Origin: an uncultured Planctomycetota bacterium
Lineage (GTDB): Bacteria; Planctomycetota; Phycisphaerae; UBA1845; UTPLA1
Assembly: GCA_900696465.1 (NCBI GenBank)
Contig: CAADGE010000005.1
Span: 54,873-118,872, forward strand
Length of the DNA: 64,000 nucleotides
Direction of reading: 5' to 3'
Shown: positions 6,836 to 16,700 of the stretch, piece by piece
Layout of the letters: every line of letters begins with the position of its first letter
How positions within the stretch are numbered: position 1 is the first letter of the stretch
Translations under genes and position numbers: made by a program
The notes under the pieces: generated by a model
Seen by the model: only the letters and a program-made list of their open reading frames with translations
The model's database searches: none
Told to the model about the DNA's origin: nothing

Positions 6836-8866
6836 TCAGGTCCCCCGTTCAACCGGCACATCCATGAACTGCCTCGCCCACTGTTCGACGACGGCCAGTC
6901 GCCAAAGCGGAAGGGCCGCGAGATCGTCGCCGGTGTTGAAGCGTGATACGAGCTTGGCGACTCCTTTTCGATCAAAACACCCTCGGTCATGAAACGACTG
7001 CGAGTTGACCGCTTCTTCCCACCATGGGCGAAGTCCTTCGCGCATCCACCTGGCTGTAGGAGCGGAAAAGCCGATCTTGTCGCGGCGATTGATGATCTCA
7101 GCAGGTACGCAACCAGCCGCCTCGCGCAGGATCGACTTGAGCCGGCCGTCGCGAATCTTCTCATCCGCGGGTACCGACATGGCCAGTTCCACGAACGCCC
7201 GGTCGAGAAACGGCACACGGGCCTCGATGGAAAAGGCCATTGAATTACGATCCTCGAAGCGCAGCAGCGAAGGGAGACTATCGGCGATGAGCAGGTTCCA
7301 CTGAAAGCGATCGATCAGTGAGCCGTCAGGATCGAGTGCCGCGGCATCGCCGCCGCGGATGCCAAGACCGTCGCAGAGGTCCTGCGAAGAATCCACGCTG
7401 AAAATATCGCCCGCCAGCCACGGGTGACGTGAACGGTCTACCGTACTCCGAATCGAGCGCCGCGCGAATTCGGGCAACAAATGAGCGCCGACATGCGCGA
7501 ACAGTGGCAGGATGCGATACCAGCCGGCACGACGGGCTTCCAGCAACTCGCGAACAAACCGAACGAGCCGAGCACGTCGAAGCAGATCCGCCAGAAACGG
7601 AGGTATGCATCCTTCGTATCCGCAGAACAGTTCGTCGCCGCCCTGGCCGTCGAGCAGGACGGTGACGCCGGTCTCGCGCGCCAGCCGCATGACCTCCCAC
7701 TGCATGTAGATCGACGGCGAGCCGAAGGGCTGCTCCTGGTGGCGAACGAGCAAGGCCATGTCGGCAAGCAGCCCGGCCGCCGTGGGCAGGGCGCGATGCC
7801 AGTTCAGATCGCCACGGACTCGGACCACGATTTCGGCGAATCGCGATTCATCGAGCGGGTCGCCGGGCAGACAGGCGGTGAAGACGTGCTGCGACCATTG
7901 CGTGTTGAGTTCATTGATATCGTCCGTGCGTGCGAAACCAGAGATGGCCTCATGCGCCATGCACACGACCAGTGAACTATCGAGCCCGCCAGAGAGACAA
8001 GAGCCGACTGGTACGTCGCTGATCAGGTGCTCCTTCACGGCTTGCTCAAGGAACTGCGTCACCCGATCGACCTGGAGCCGCTCTTTCGTGAACCGCAATT
8101 CAGGGTTCCAGTATCGATGTAGCGTGCCGCGAAGACCTTCGACACCGGTGCGCAGATCGAATGCGATGTAGCAGCCGGCAGGGACGGACCAGATGCCCTC
8201 GAAGAATGTGCGGTCGGTGTGGTCGGTCAAACCGCGAGTGAGGAAGTCCCGCAGGATGCTTGCCCCGGTCTCGCGCGGAAAGCCCGGCAGTGTGAGGATC
8301 GCGCCAATCTCCGAAGCGAAGGCCAGGCCGCCTCGGTAGCGTGCGATGTAGAGCGGCTTGATGCCTAGACGATCACGGCAGATCACGATCCGCCCTGAGG
8401 CGGGCTCGTAGATCGCCAGGCCCCACATGCCCTCGAGCCGCTCGAAACAGGTAGTGCCCCAGTGGCGATAGGCGGCCAGCAGCACTTCCGTATCGCTGCC
8501 GCCGCGAAATGTCATGCCTGTGGCATCAAGCTGCTCGCGCAGCGCGCGAAAGTTGTATATCGCGCCGTTGAAGACGATCCATGCCTGTCCGTCGCCGCCC
8601 GACATCGGTTGATGACCCGCCTCGCTCGGATCGAGTATCGCCAGCCGGCGTGCGCCCAAGCCGACCTGCACGGGTAAGTAGTCCCACTTCACTGACTCGC
8701 CGGGCCGGTCCAATCGCCGTTCGATCACAGGCCGACCGCCGAGACCGAAGATCACCGCCCCACCGCCGTCCGGCCCGCGGTGGTACATTGACTGCGTCAT
8801 GGTGGTCAGCAGTTCACCGCCGCGCGGGTCGAGTTCGTCGAAAATCAGTCCGGCGATTCCGCACAT
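6836..8866 (-). CDS. asnB: Asparagine synthetase (glutamine-hydrolysing), AsnB type
   Basis: Starts MCGIAGLIF, placing the nucleophilic Cys2 at the processed N-terminus of the class II glutaminase domain (1-~220; MYHRGPDGGG and the FNGAIYNF binding motif visible). The synthetase domain carries the PP-loop SCLSGGLDSSLVV near residue ~290, plus LLDGQGGDELFCGY and EDRNSMAFSIEARVPFLD. At 676 aa it is longer than E. coli AsnB (about 550) and of the length common for AsnB paralogues in polysaccharide clusters, where they amidate sugar carboxyl groups or aspartate-like groups. It lies 12 nt after the glycosyltransferase gene at 8879-10120, so the two are probably co-transcribed. Confidence 0.93.
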   Translation of the reverse strand: MCGIAGLIFDELDPRGGELLTTMTQSMYHRGPDGGGAVIFGLGGRPVIERRLDRPGESVKWDYLPVQVGLGARRLAILDPSEAGHQPMSGGDGQAWIVFNGAIYNFRALREQLDATGMTFRGGSDTEVLLAAYRHWGTTCFERLEGMWGLAIYEPASGRIVICRDRLGIKPLYIARYRGGLAFASEIGAILTLPGFPRETGASILRDFLTRGLTDHTDRTFFEGIWSVPAGCYIAFDLRTGVEGLRGTLHRYWNPELRFTKERLQVDRVTQFLEQAVKEHLISDVPVGSCLSGGLDSSLVVCMAHEAISGFARTDDINELNTQWSQHVFTACLPGDPLDESRFAEIVVRVRGDLNWHRALPTAAGLLADMALLVRHQEQPFGSPSIYMQWEVMRLARETGVTVLLDGQGGDELFCGYEGCIPPFLADLLRRARLVRFVRELLEARRAGWYRILPLFAHVGAHLLPEFARRSIRSTVDRSRHPWLAGDIFSVDSSQDLCDGLGIRGGDAAALDPDGSLIDRFQWNLLIADSLPSLLRFEDRNSMAFSIEARVPFLDRAFVELAMSVPADEKIRDGRLKSILREAAGCVPAEIINRRDKIGFSAPTARWMREGLRPWWEEAVNSQSFHDRGCFDRKGVAKLVSRFNTGDDLAALPLWRLAVVEQWARQFMDVPVERGT

Positions 8867-8878
8867 GGTCGCTTTATC

Positions 8879-10120
8879 TCAAGTACCACGGTTCGCACCG
8901 ACCACACGATGAATGATCTCAGCGTAGCGGGCTGTCACCGCTGAGGCGCTGAATCGGCCGTGGCCGCGATCGGAGATGCTCCGCCAGTCCCACTGGTCGT
9001 ACCGAACGATTAAACGAAGTACGGCATCTGCCAGACTCTCCGAGCTGCCGACGTCGCATAACACGCCGTCCCCGTCGCCGATCAGTTCCTCACAACCGGT
9101 TCCACGCGTACCGATGACCGGCCGACCGATGCACAGGGCTTCGCAGATCGCCAGCGGACAGTTCTCGCCGTGACTCGGCAGGATGAGGAAATGTGAATTG
9201 CTCATTATGTCCGCGACTTCATGCTTGCTGCACAGTCCGTGCAAGATGATGCGCGGTCGGGCGGCGGAAGACTTTTCCGCCAGCGCCGTGCGGATCTCCC
9301 CCTCCAGCGGGCCGTCGCCGACCAGATGCCATTCGATCTCGAACGACTCCGATGTAGCAAGCATTTTCGCCGCGCTGAGCAGCTCGCGCACTCCTTTGAG
9401 CAACGAAAGTCGCCCGACGAAAACCGCGCGATAGCAGGGGCGACTGACACCGGCTACAGCTGCAATCGGCGGCGGCGCTATCGGTTGAAACTGCGGACCG
9501 ACGGGGTTGAAAATGACGTCGATCTCGCGCTGGATGCCTGCGTCGCACATCTGATACCGGAGATGCCTGCTGACGGCGACAACAGCGGCGGCGGAATCGA
9601 GCGCTGAGTGAACGAACGAGCCGGCGGACGGCGGTGATAGCGCCAGCGAAAATGGGCCGGTGTGTTCCGTCACGATCGTCCGCTTGACTACGTCGCCCCC
9701 CATCTTCGCACACGCCCAGCCGGCAGGTATCGCACACATGGCATGAAGGATATCCGGCTCGCCGTGCTGCCTGCGATAGACCTGCAGACCGCGCCGTAGC
9801 CATAACAGGTAGCGATACATCTGCAGCTCTGGCCGGCCCAGCGCGGTATGGAGCCCGCGAATTCTGATGACAGGCAGATCGTCAACCTGCTCCTGCTCGA
9901 TGCGCGGACGCAGCGGGGCCATCGGGCCGCGACCGAAGTAGCGCAAGCTGACGAGATCCGGGAAGATCACGCCGACCCGTGCCTCTGCTGCGGCATAGGC
10001 CCGTGCATAATCCTGGAAGAAGATGCCCGACAGCGGCTGCTCCGGCGACGGCCACCACGAAGGCACGATGAGAACATGGATATCGGCCAGCGCGTCAGAT
10101 TGAGCAGAGAACGGACTCAC
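8879..10120 (-). CDS. Glycosyltransferase, GT4-like (GT-B fold)
   Basis: A 413-residue cytosolic or membrane-associated glycosyltransferase. The N-terminal Rossmann half begins HVLIVPSWWPSPEQPLSGIFFQDYARA. The C-terminal half contains AVFVGRLSLLKGVRELL, WHLVGDGPLEGEI, HGLCSKHEVADIM and HGENCPLAICEALCIGRPVIG, giving the E-x7-E motif of retaining GT4 enzymes at about residue 318. Start GTG at 10120 is the only good candidate. First gene of a two-gene unit with asnB (12-nt spacing). Donor and acceptor sugars are unknown. Confidence 0.88.
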   Translation of the reverse strand: MSPFSAQSDALADIHVLIVPSWWPSPEQPLSGIFFQDYARAYAAAEARVGVIFPDLVSLRYFGRGPMAPLRPRIEQEQVDDLPVIRIRGLHTALGRPELQMYRYLLWLRRGLQVYRRQHGEPDILHAMCAIPAGWACAKMGGDVVKRTIVTEHTGPFSLALSPPSAGSFVHSALDSAAAVVAVSRHLRYQMCDAGIQREIDVIFNPVGPQFQPIAPPPIAAVAGVSRPCYRAVFVGRLSLLKGVRELLSAAKMLATSESFEIEWHLVGDGPLEGEIRTALAEKSSAARPRIILHGLCSKHEVADIMSNSHFLILPSHGENCPLAICEALCIGRPVIGTRGTGCEELIGDGDGVLCDVGSSESLADAVLRLIVRYDQWDWRSISDRGHGRFSASAVTARYAEIIHRVVGANRGT

Positions 10121-10229
10121 GCCGGTATGTTACGGGATCGACGTGCGCGCAGCGATGCGACGGCAGAAAGAATCCTTCGAACGCTTCGGCCGTTTGGAGT
10201 TTTTCGGTTTTTGGCGTTTCAATGCTCGC

Positions 10230-11504
10230 ATGAACGGTGCACCCTCGGACATCTGGCGGCTGTTGCTGGTCACGTACTGGTATCCGCCGGCGGTCGGCGC
10301 CGCGGCGGAGCGGTTGCACGCCTTCGCCCGGTACCTGCCTGCACAAGGTTTCGAGTGTCACGTGCTGACAGCGCGGCGCTCTTCCTCTCCTCAGCACAAA
10401 GGCGTGGTGTTGCATCCTGTTGAAGACCCGCTGGACAGCGGCGCGCCGATCATGGCGGACTATGCGCCAGGCCGGACTGCCGGCGTGCTGGCCGACCATG
10501 TCCGTGATCTGGTCTTTCCAGACCGCTTTCTGCACTGGGCGCACGCGGCAATCCGCGAAGGACGAAGCATTCTTCGAGAACGTCGCATCGACGCGATCAT
10601 GGTGTCGTTCCCGCCGGCCAGCGCCGTCCTGGCAGCGGTCGAGCTGGCGGAAGCGAGTGGGCTGCCATTGATCGTTGACCTTCGCGACCGTTGGCTCGGG
10701 CCCGGCGGATACTCTCCAAAGTCTTCCCAGGCACGGCACCGACACCTTCAATTGGAACGCCGCGCCATCGCCCGCAGCGGCGCGGTGGTGACAGTCTCCG
10801 AACCGCTCGCGGATGCCGCCGCTCTGGAGCATGGGTATCCACGTGGAAAAATCTGGGTGATACCAAACGGCTACGACCCGAGCGCCGGACTTGTGACGGA
10901 TAATTCGCGAACCGAGGCAGAGCCGCCTTTGAAACGGACTGGATTGACAATCGCCCACGTCGGCACGGTGATCGAGCGGAATCGTCCGGACCTGTTCTTC
11001 GAGACCATTCGGCAACTGAAGCAAAGTGGCGCGCTCTCGGATGTTCGATTCCGCTTTGTCGGTAATCTGTCGCCGGATTACCCTACCGAAGCAGGCCTTT
11101 CAGAGTTCGTGGAATCAACCGGATTGGTCTCGCACGAACAGGCGAATCTGGAGATGCGGCGAGCCGATGCCCTGCTGCTCCTGACCGGCGCGTATGTCGG
11201 ACAGTGGGGGATCAGTGCAAAGTTGTTCGAGTATCTTTATGCCGGGCGACCGATACTCTGCTTGGAAGAATCACCGGGATCGAACGATCGCCTGCTGTTG
11301 GAGTCGATCGCCGCGGAGCGCACCTTCGCTGCGCCGATGAGTGATGCTGATTCATTGACCCGTGCGCTCGCCGCTCTTCGAGCACTCGTCGCGAAGCATC
11401 CAAGCCCGCTCGAACCCCCCGCCGGGCTGGCAACGTTTGATCGCACTCATCAGGTTGCCCAACTCGGAAGACGGCTGAAGGAACTCCTGCTATCAATCCG
11501 CTGA
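10230..11504 (+). CDS. Glycosyltransferase family 4-like protein
   Basis: Two Rossmann halves typical of GT-B enzymes: RLLLVTYWYPPAVGAAAERLH at the start (the usual WYPP..GG-like opening), LIVDLRDRW, VVTVSEPLAD, WVIPNGYDP in the middle, and KLFEYLYAGRPILCLEE near the end, where the acidic residues bind the nucleotide sugar. ATG 10230 is preferred because homology-like sequence begins right after it. A longer frame back to 10143 exists but reads as low-quality sequence, and no strong ribosome binding site favours either. It is divergent from the other glycosyltransferase gene, with ~110 bp between them, so the two share a promoter region. Confidence 0.85.
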   Translation: MNGAPSDIWRLLLVTYWYPPAVGAAAERLHAFARYLPAQGFECHVLTARRSSSPQHKGVVLHPVEDPLDSGAPIMADYAPGRTAGVLADHVRDLVFPDRFLHWAHAAIREGRSILRERRIDAIMVSFPPASAVLAAVELAEASGLPLIVDLRDRWLGPGGYSPKSSQARHRHLQLERRAIARSGAVVTVSEPLADAAALEHGYPRGKIWVIPNGYDPSAGLVTDNSRTEAEPPLKRTGLTIAHVGTVIERNRPDLFFETIRQLKQSGALSDVRFRFVGNLSPDYPTEAGLSEFVESTGLVSHEQANLEMRRADALLLLTGAYVGQWGISAKLFEYLYAGRPILCLEESPGSNDRLLLESIAAERTFAAPMSDADSLTRALAALRALVAKHPSPLEPPAGLATFDRTHQVAQLGRRLKELLLSIR

Positions 11505-11726
11505 CTTACGATTCCCCTCGTTGCTGCACGCGTGATGCAGGCAGGTTGTCCCAAAGTCGCGCACATCGACGCCGGGGAATCACGAATGCGAATGATACGG
11601 TCGAGCAGAAATAGGACCGAACCAGTCCCACATCGCTAACCAGCGGCCCTTGTTCACGTTGGCATCTTATCCAGCTGTGAAAGAAATCACGAACCCGGAC
11701 GGTTTGAACAGACCCCGCTGCCTGAA

Positions 11727-11744
11727 AGTTAGTGTTTACTAACT
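11727..11744. promoter_or_regulatory. Perfect palindrome, candidate operator
   Basis: AGTTAGT, spacer GTTT, ACTAACT: two perfect 7-bp arms in a GC-rich genome. It is about 50 bp upstream of the promoter candidate. The size and symmetry fit a dimeric repressor site, TetR-type for example (inference). Confidence 0.4.
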
Positions 11745-11780
11745 ATTGCGTTCAACTTTGGGACGGTCAGAAGCCCGGCA

Positions 11781-11809
11781 TCGACACTCTTGTTACCCTA
11801 AAATAATAC
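11781..11809 (+). promoter_or_regulatory. Sigma70-like promoter candidate
   Basis: TCGACA (one mismatch to TTGACA) at 11781-11786, 17-bp spacer, TAATAC at 11804-11809 inside the A/T run TAAAATAATAC. It would leave a leader of ~95 nt before the gene at 11911. Confidence 0.35.
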
Positions 11810-11910
11810 TGGACTTATGGCCGCTCTGATGTTTCAATATGCCCCCGCATGGTATTCCTGTCATGGGCCCGCGCACCGCTAAGCTAGTGCGCCCTAACGA
11901 GAGGTGAATC

Positions 11911-13731
11911 ATGGTTGCCCCAGCCAGCCACACGAAAGACCACGCCGGCGCGACGAATCGCGTCTCCCTGCCCCTGCTTTCCGAATCGATCGAAGCGACG
12001 CTTCAGGCCGAACGCGAACGCATGTTGAAGGAAGCAGGGATCCGCGTCGGGCCGGTTCAGCATTTCAAGCGCCCGGTCGAACGCAACTTCACCAAGGCCG
12101 AACGCGGCCAAGTCACCATCTGGTTCGGCGGCCTGACCCTGCGCCATGAGCAACTCATCCTCGCCGGGCTCGAAGGGCTTGGCTACAAGGCGGGTATCAT
12201 CCCTACGCCGGCCAAGCCGGACTTTCAGGCGGGCAAGGAGTACGGCAACAACGGGCAATGCAACCCGACGTACTTCACCGTCGGGGCGCTGGTGAACCAT
12301 CTCAAACGGATGCGCGATGAAGAAGGCATACCACTGGAGAAGATTCTCAGCGATCACGTGTTCATCACCGCGGGCGCCTGTGGGCCGTGCCGCTTCGGCA
12401 TGTATGAGGCGGAGTATCGGTTGGCCCTGCGAAACAGCGGCTTTGACGGTTTCCGTGTCCTGCTCTTCCAGCAGGGCGGCGGGCTGGATCAATCGGCCGT
12501 CGAGGCCGGGCTGGAGTTCAACCTGAACTTTTTCCTCTCGCTGCTCAATGCAATGTTCATGGGCGACGTGATCAATGAGGTCGCCTATCAGATTCGCCCC
12601 TACGAACTCGAACCTGGCAAGACTAACGAGGTCTTTGCCAGGTGCATGGACATCTGTCAGGAGGCCCTGCGCAAACGAAACTACGACGAGATTCACGGCG
12701 GCGTGCTGGCGAAGATGCTTAGTAAGGTCTCGCCGGTCAAGACGCCGGCCGACGCGGCCAAGTTCCTCGATCAACTCAAGGGAACTTACTACGCCGATGT
12801 GTTCGAGGAATGCCGCAAACTCATCGACGAAGAGATCGAGGTCGACTACCTGAGGCCCAAGCCGATCGTCAAGGTGACCGGCGAGTTCTGGGCGCAGACG
12901 ACTGAGGGCGATGGCAACTTCCGCATGTTCCCGTTTCTGGAGTGCGAGGGAGCCGAAGTACTCGTCGAACCGGTGGCGACGTGGATCTGCTACATGCTTC
13001 ATCAGGCGGGTCTTCACACGCAGGACCGCCGCGGCCTCCGCGAAGACGGCACGAGCATTCCGAAGTGGAACCTGAAGGAACTGCTCGCCGACGAGATGGC
13101 CTATCGCAAGAAGATGTTCACCTTCAATCTCGCTGAGAAGATCATCCTCCATGAATACAACAAGCTGCGCAAGGCCATCGGCGGAACGACACACGAACTG
13201 GCCCCGCAAATGGAGCTTACCCGCGTCGGGCATCCGTACTACAACAGCAGGGCCGGTGGCGGCGAGGGACACCTCGAAGTCGCCAAGAACATTTACTACT
13301 CCTCGAAAGACATGGCCCACATGGTGCTCTCGCTCAAGCCCTTCGGCTGCATGCCGAGCACGCAGAGCGACGGCGCCCAGGCGGCGGTGACCAGCCACTT
13401 CAAGGACATGATCTACATTCCCATCGAGACGAGCGGCGAGGGCGACATCAACGCCCACAGCCGTGTGCAGATGGCTCTCGGCGAGGCGAAGCTGAAGTGC
13501 AAGGAGGAGTTCAAGCGCTGCGTCGAGCAGACGGGCTACACGCTGGAGCAGATCCGCGAATTCGTGGACCTGCCGGAGAACCGCGACCTGCGAAGGCCGC
13601 TGCAACACATCACGCACCACAAGGGCGTGATCGGCAAGGCGGCGAATTTCGTGCTTGACGTCGGCGAGAAAATGCGTGCCACGGGAGTGCCGGTCGAAAG
13701 CCGTGAGCGCGAATTGGTGACGGTCGGATGA
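11911..13731 (+). CDS. 2-hydroxyacyl-CoA dehydratase-like protein (HgdB/activase C-terminal half)
   Basis: A 606-residue protein resembling the dehydratase-like C-terminal part of the large acyl-CoA dehydratase activase proteins. Visible: HVFITAGACGPCRFGMYEAEYR (Cys pair, ~150), LLFQQGGGLDQ, FFLSLLNAMFMGDVINEVAYQIRPYE, then the C-terminal block KPFGCMPSTQSDGAQAAVTSHF and IPIETSGEGDINAHSR. Cysteines at GACGPC, FLECEG, FGCMP and KLKCKEEFKRC could hold a [4Fe-4S] cluster. In many bacteria this region is fused after the ASKHA activator; here it is a separate, upstream gene 40 bp before the activator. A good GAGAGGTGA precedes the ATG. The true substrate is unknown. Confidence 0.75.
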   Translation: MVAPASHTKDHAGATNRVSLPLLSESIEATLQAERERMLKEAGIRVGPVQHFKRPVERNFTKAERGQVTIWFGGLTLRHEQLILAGLEGLGYKAGIIPTPAKPDFQAGKEYGNNGQCNPTYFTVGALVNHLKRMRDEEGIPLEKILSDHVFITAGACGPCRFGMYEAEYRLALRNSGFDGFRVLLFQQGGGLDQSAVEAGLEFNLNFFLSLLNAMFMGDVINEVAYQIRPYELEPGKTNEVFARCMDICQEALRKRNYDEIHGGVLAKMLSKVSPVKTPADAAKFLDQLKGTYYADVFEECRKLIDEEIEVDYLRPKPIVKVTGEFWAQTTEGDGNFRMFPFLECEGAEVLVEPVATWICYMLHQAGLHTQDRRGLREDGTSIPKWNLKELLADEMAYRKKMFTFNLAEKIILHEYNKLRKAIGGTTHELAPQMELTRVGHPYYNSRAGGGEGHLEVAKNIYYSSKDMAHMVLSLKPFGCMPSTQSDGAQAAVTSHFKDMIYIPIETSGEGDINAHSRVQMALGEAKLKCKEEFKRCVEQTGYTLEQIREFVDLPENRDLRRPLQHITHHKGVIGKAANFVLDVGEKMRATGVPVESRERELVTVG

Positions 13732-13771
13732 TGATCGGGTCAAAGACTCGTAAATAGATAGAAGGGCGATA

Positions 13772-16700
13772 ATGAACCGATCCATCAAACTCGAAGCAGA
13801 TCACGGGCATGGCGGCGGGGCGTGCGGCACGAGCGGCGCTTCGTCGAGCAGTCTCCCGCTGGCCAAGCAAAGCTCCGGCGGCGGTTGTTCGTCCGGCGGC
13901 TGCTGCTCGACCAAGAGCGAGCCGAAGGATGCCGCTCTCGGCGTCGTGCAGCTCAATGTCGGCATCATCAAGGCCGAGAAGTCCAAACCGGTTATTGAGG
14001 ACTTGCCGTTTACCCCGACGGAGAAGTATCCGCAGGGCCTGCTCATCGGACTGGACGTCGGCAGCACGACGGTCAAGTACGTCGTCGTCGACCCGGTCAC
14101 CGACGAAATTCTCGCCAAGGACTACCAGCGACATGACACCAAGCAGCCCGAAAAATGCATCGAGATGTTCGGCGACATCGCGAAGCAGTTCGCCGACGTG
14201 CCGCGAAATGCCTTCCGCGTCTTCATGACCGGCAGCGGCGGTTCGTCCATCGGCCGGCGCATCGGGGCCAAGTTCGTGCAGGAGGTTAACGCCGTCTCGC
14301 TGGCCGTGGAGAAACTTTATCCCGACGTGCAAAGCGTCGTCGAGCTCGGCGGGCAGGACGCAAAGATCATCGTCTTCAAAACGGACGAATCGACCGGCAA
14401 GAAGAAGAAGATCCCCAGCATGAACGACAAGTGCGCCGGCGGCACCGGCGCGGTGATCGACAAGATCAACGCCAAGCTGAAGATTCCCGCCGACCAGCTC
14501 TGCGAGATGGGCTACGTCGGCCTCAAGCTGCACCCCGTCGCGGGCAAGTGCGGCGTCTTCGCCGAGACGGACATCAACGGCCTTCAGAAGCAGGGCGTTC
14601 CGCCGGATGAATTGATGGCCTCCCTCTTCGAGAGCATCATCCAGCAGAATCTGTCCGTACTGACGCGCGGCCACACGCTGCGCCCGCAGGTGCTGCTGCT
14701 CGGCGGGCCGAACTGCTACATCAAAGGCATGCGCGACTGCTGGCGGCATAACATCCCGGCTATCTGGAAAGAGCGAAACGTACCTTTCGACGAGACGAAG
14801 CCGATTGAGGAACTTGTTGTCGTACCAGACAACGCCCAGTACTTCGCCGCGCTGGGCGCGGTTGAATACGCAAAGATTGAGGTGCAGGACAATCCGAACT
14901 TCGGCGTCTTCCGCGGCATTGAGGAGCTCGACTGGTACATTCGGGTCGGCCGTATTGAGGAGAAGAAGGCCGCCGGCAGCAAGGGCCTGTGGAAGGATAA
15001 CAAAGAGCTCGACGCGTTTCGCGAGTCGTACAAGAAAGAGCCGTGGGAGCCGGCGAAGTTCGCACCGGGCACACACGTCCGCGCCTTCATCGGCCTCGAC
15101 GGCGGCAGCACCAGCACCAAGGGCGTCCTGCTCGATCTGGATAAAAACGTCATTGCCCGGGCGTACCAGCTTTCCAAGGGCAACCCGATCGAAGACACGA
15201 TGGAAATCTTCGCCCTGCTTCAAAAGCAAATCGCCGATCAGGGCTGCACGCTGGAAGTGCTCGGTGTCGGTACGACGGGCTATGCGAAGGACATTCTCAA
15301 AGATGTGCTGCAAGCCGACGTGGCGCTCGTTGAGACGGTCGCCCACACGCAGGCGGGTATGCACTTTTATCCCGATACCGACGTGATCGTCGACGTCGGC
15401 GGGCAGGACATCAAGCTCATCATTCTCAGGAACGGCCAGGTCAAGGACTTCAAGCTCAATACGCAATGCTCCGCGGGCAATGGCTATTTCCTTCAGAGCA
15501 CGGCCCAGGGCTTCGGTTTCAAGGTCGAGGAATTCGCCGACATCGCGTTCAGCGCCGAAGCGATGCCGTCCTTCGGCTACGGCTGTGCAGTCTTCATGCA
15601 GTCGGACATCGTTGATTTCCAGCGGCAGGGCTGGGCGCCGAACGAAATCATGGCCGGCCTGTGCGATGTGCTGCCGAAGAACATCTGGCTGTACGTGTCG
15701 CAGATTCCCAATCTGGCGAAACTGGGTACGACCTTCGTCCTGCAGGGCGGCACGCAGCACAACCTCGCAGCGGTCAAGGCGCAGGTCGATTTCATCAAAA
15801 GTCGGTTCACCGGCACCGGCGTCGAACCGAAAGTCATTGTGCACAAATTCTGCGGCGAGGCCGGAGCCATCGGTTGCGCCGTGGAAGCCCATCGGCTGTA
15901 CGTGGAGAACGACCATCGCACGAGTTTCATCGGCCTCGAACGCGTGCAGCAGATTCAGTATCGCACGACGCGCAGCGAATCGACCCGGTGCTACTTCTGC
16001 AAGAACAAGTGCCTGCGGACGTTCATCGATGTGAAGACCGGCGAAGCGGAACAAGCCCGAAGCGCAAGCGAAGGCAACGGCAAGAACAACGGCGTGCTCG
16101 TCAGTCTCACGACGCAGATCGTGAAGATGGGCCCCGAGGCGGGTCATCCGACGCGCATCAAGCACGGGCCGACAGAAGCCGACGAACTGCAATCCGTCGG
16201 AATCAGCGATAGCCCAGACGCGTCAGGAAAGAAAACTCCGACAAAATCCAAATCGAAGGTACCCCTCGAGACCGGCGAGCAGCGTCTCATCATCGCCACC
16301 TGCGAGAAGGGCACCGTTGAAGACGTCAACGACATGCGAGAGATCAAGGCCGGGCTGGACGCGGTTAAGAAGGCCAATCCGAACTTTGCCGAGATTGCCG
16401 CCCGCGAGGCCTTCGCGCCGGTCACAGTTGAGAGTGTCGCCGATCCTCTGCCGCAGGTTTCGCTGACGAGTATCCTCAGGAAGAAGGAGATCGAGCGACG
16501 CATCGAATTGATGAAGAAGCGCGAGAGCGTCCGCATCGGCATGCCGCGCGTGCTCAACATGTACTCCATGGCCCCCTGGTTCATGGCGTATTTCCAGTCG
16601 CTGGGTATCCGCGCCGCGAACCTCATCTGGTCGGAATACACCAGCGAGGAGCTCTACAAGGAAGGCGCCAAGCGCGGGGCCATCGACCCGTGCTTCCCCA

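Larger units (their letters stand above)
11505..11910. other. Intergenic regulatory region before the dehydratase-activase operon
   Basis: A 406-bp non-coding gap. The second half is AT-richer than the surroundings. It contains a perfect 18-bp palindrome (11727-11744), a promoter candidate (11781-11809) and GAGAGGTGA just before the ATG at 11911. No small reading frame was convincing. Confidence 0.6.

Noticed and set aside
13610..16192. An 860-codon minus-strand open frame antisense to the activase gene
   Set aside because: Composition (many Ala, Arg, His, Asp, Val) and lack of motifs mark a shadow frame; the plus strand encodes two ASKHA domains.
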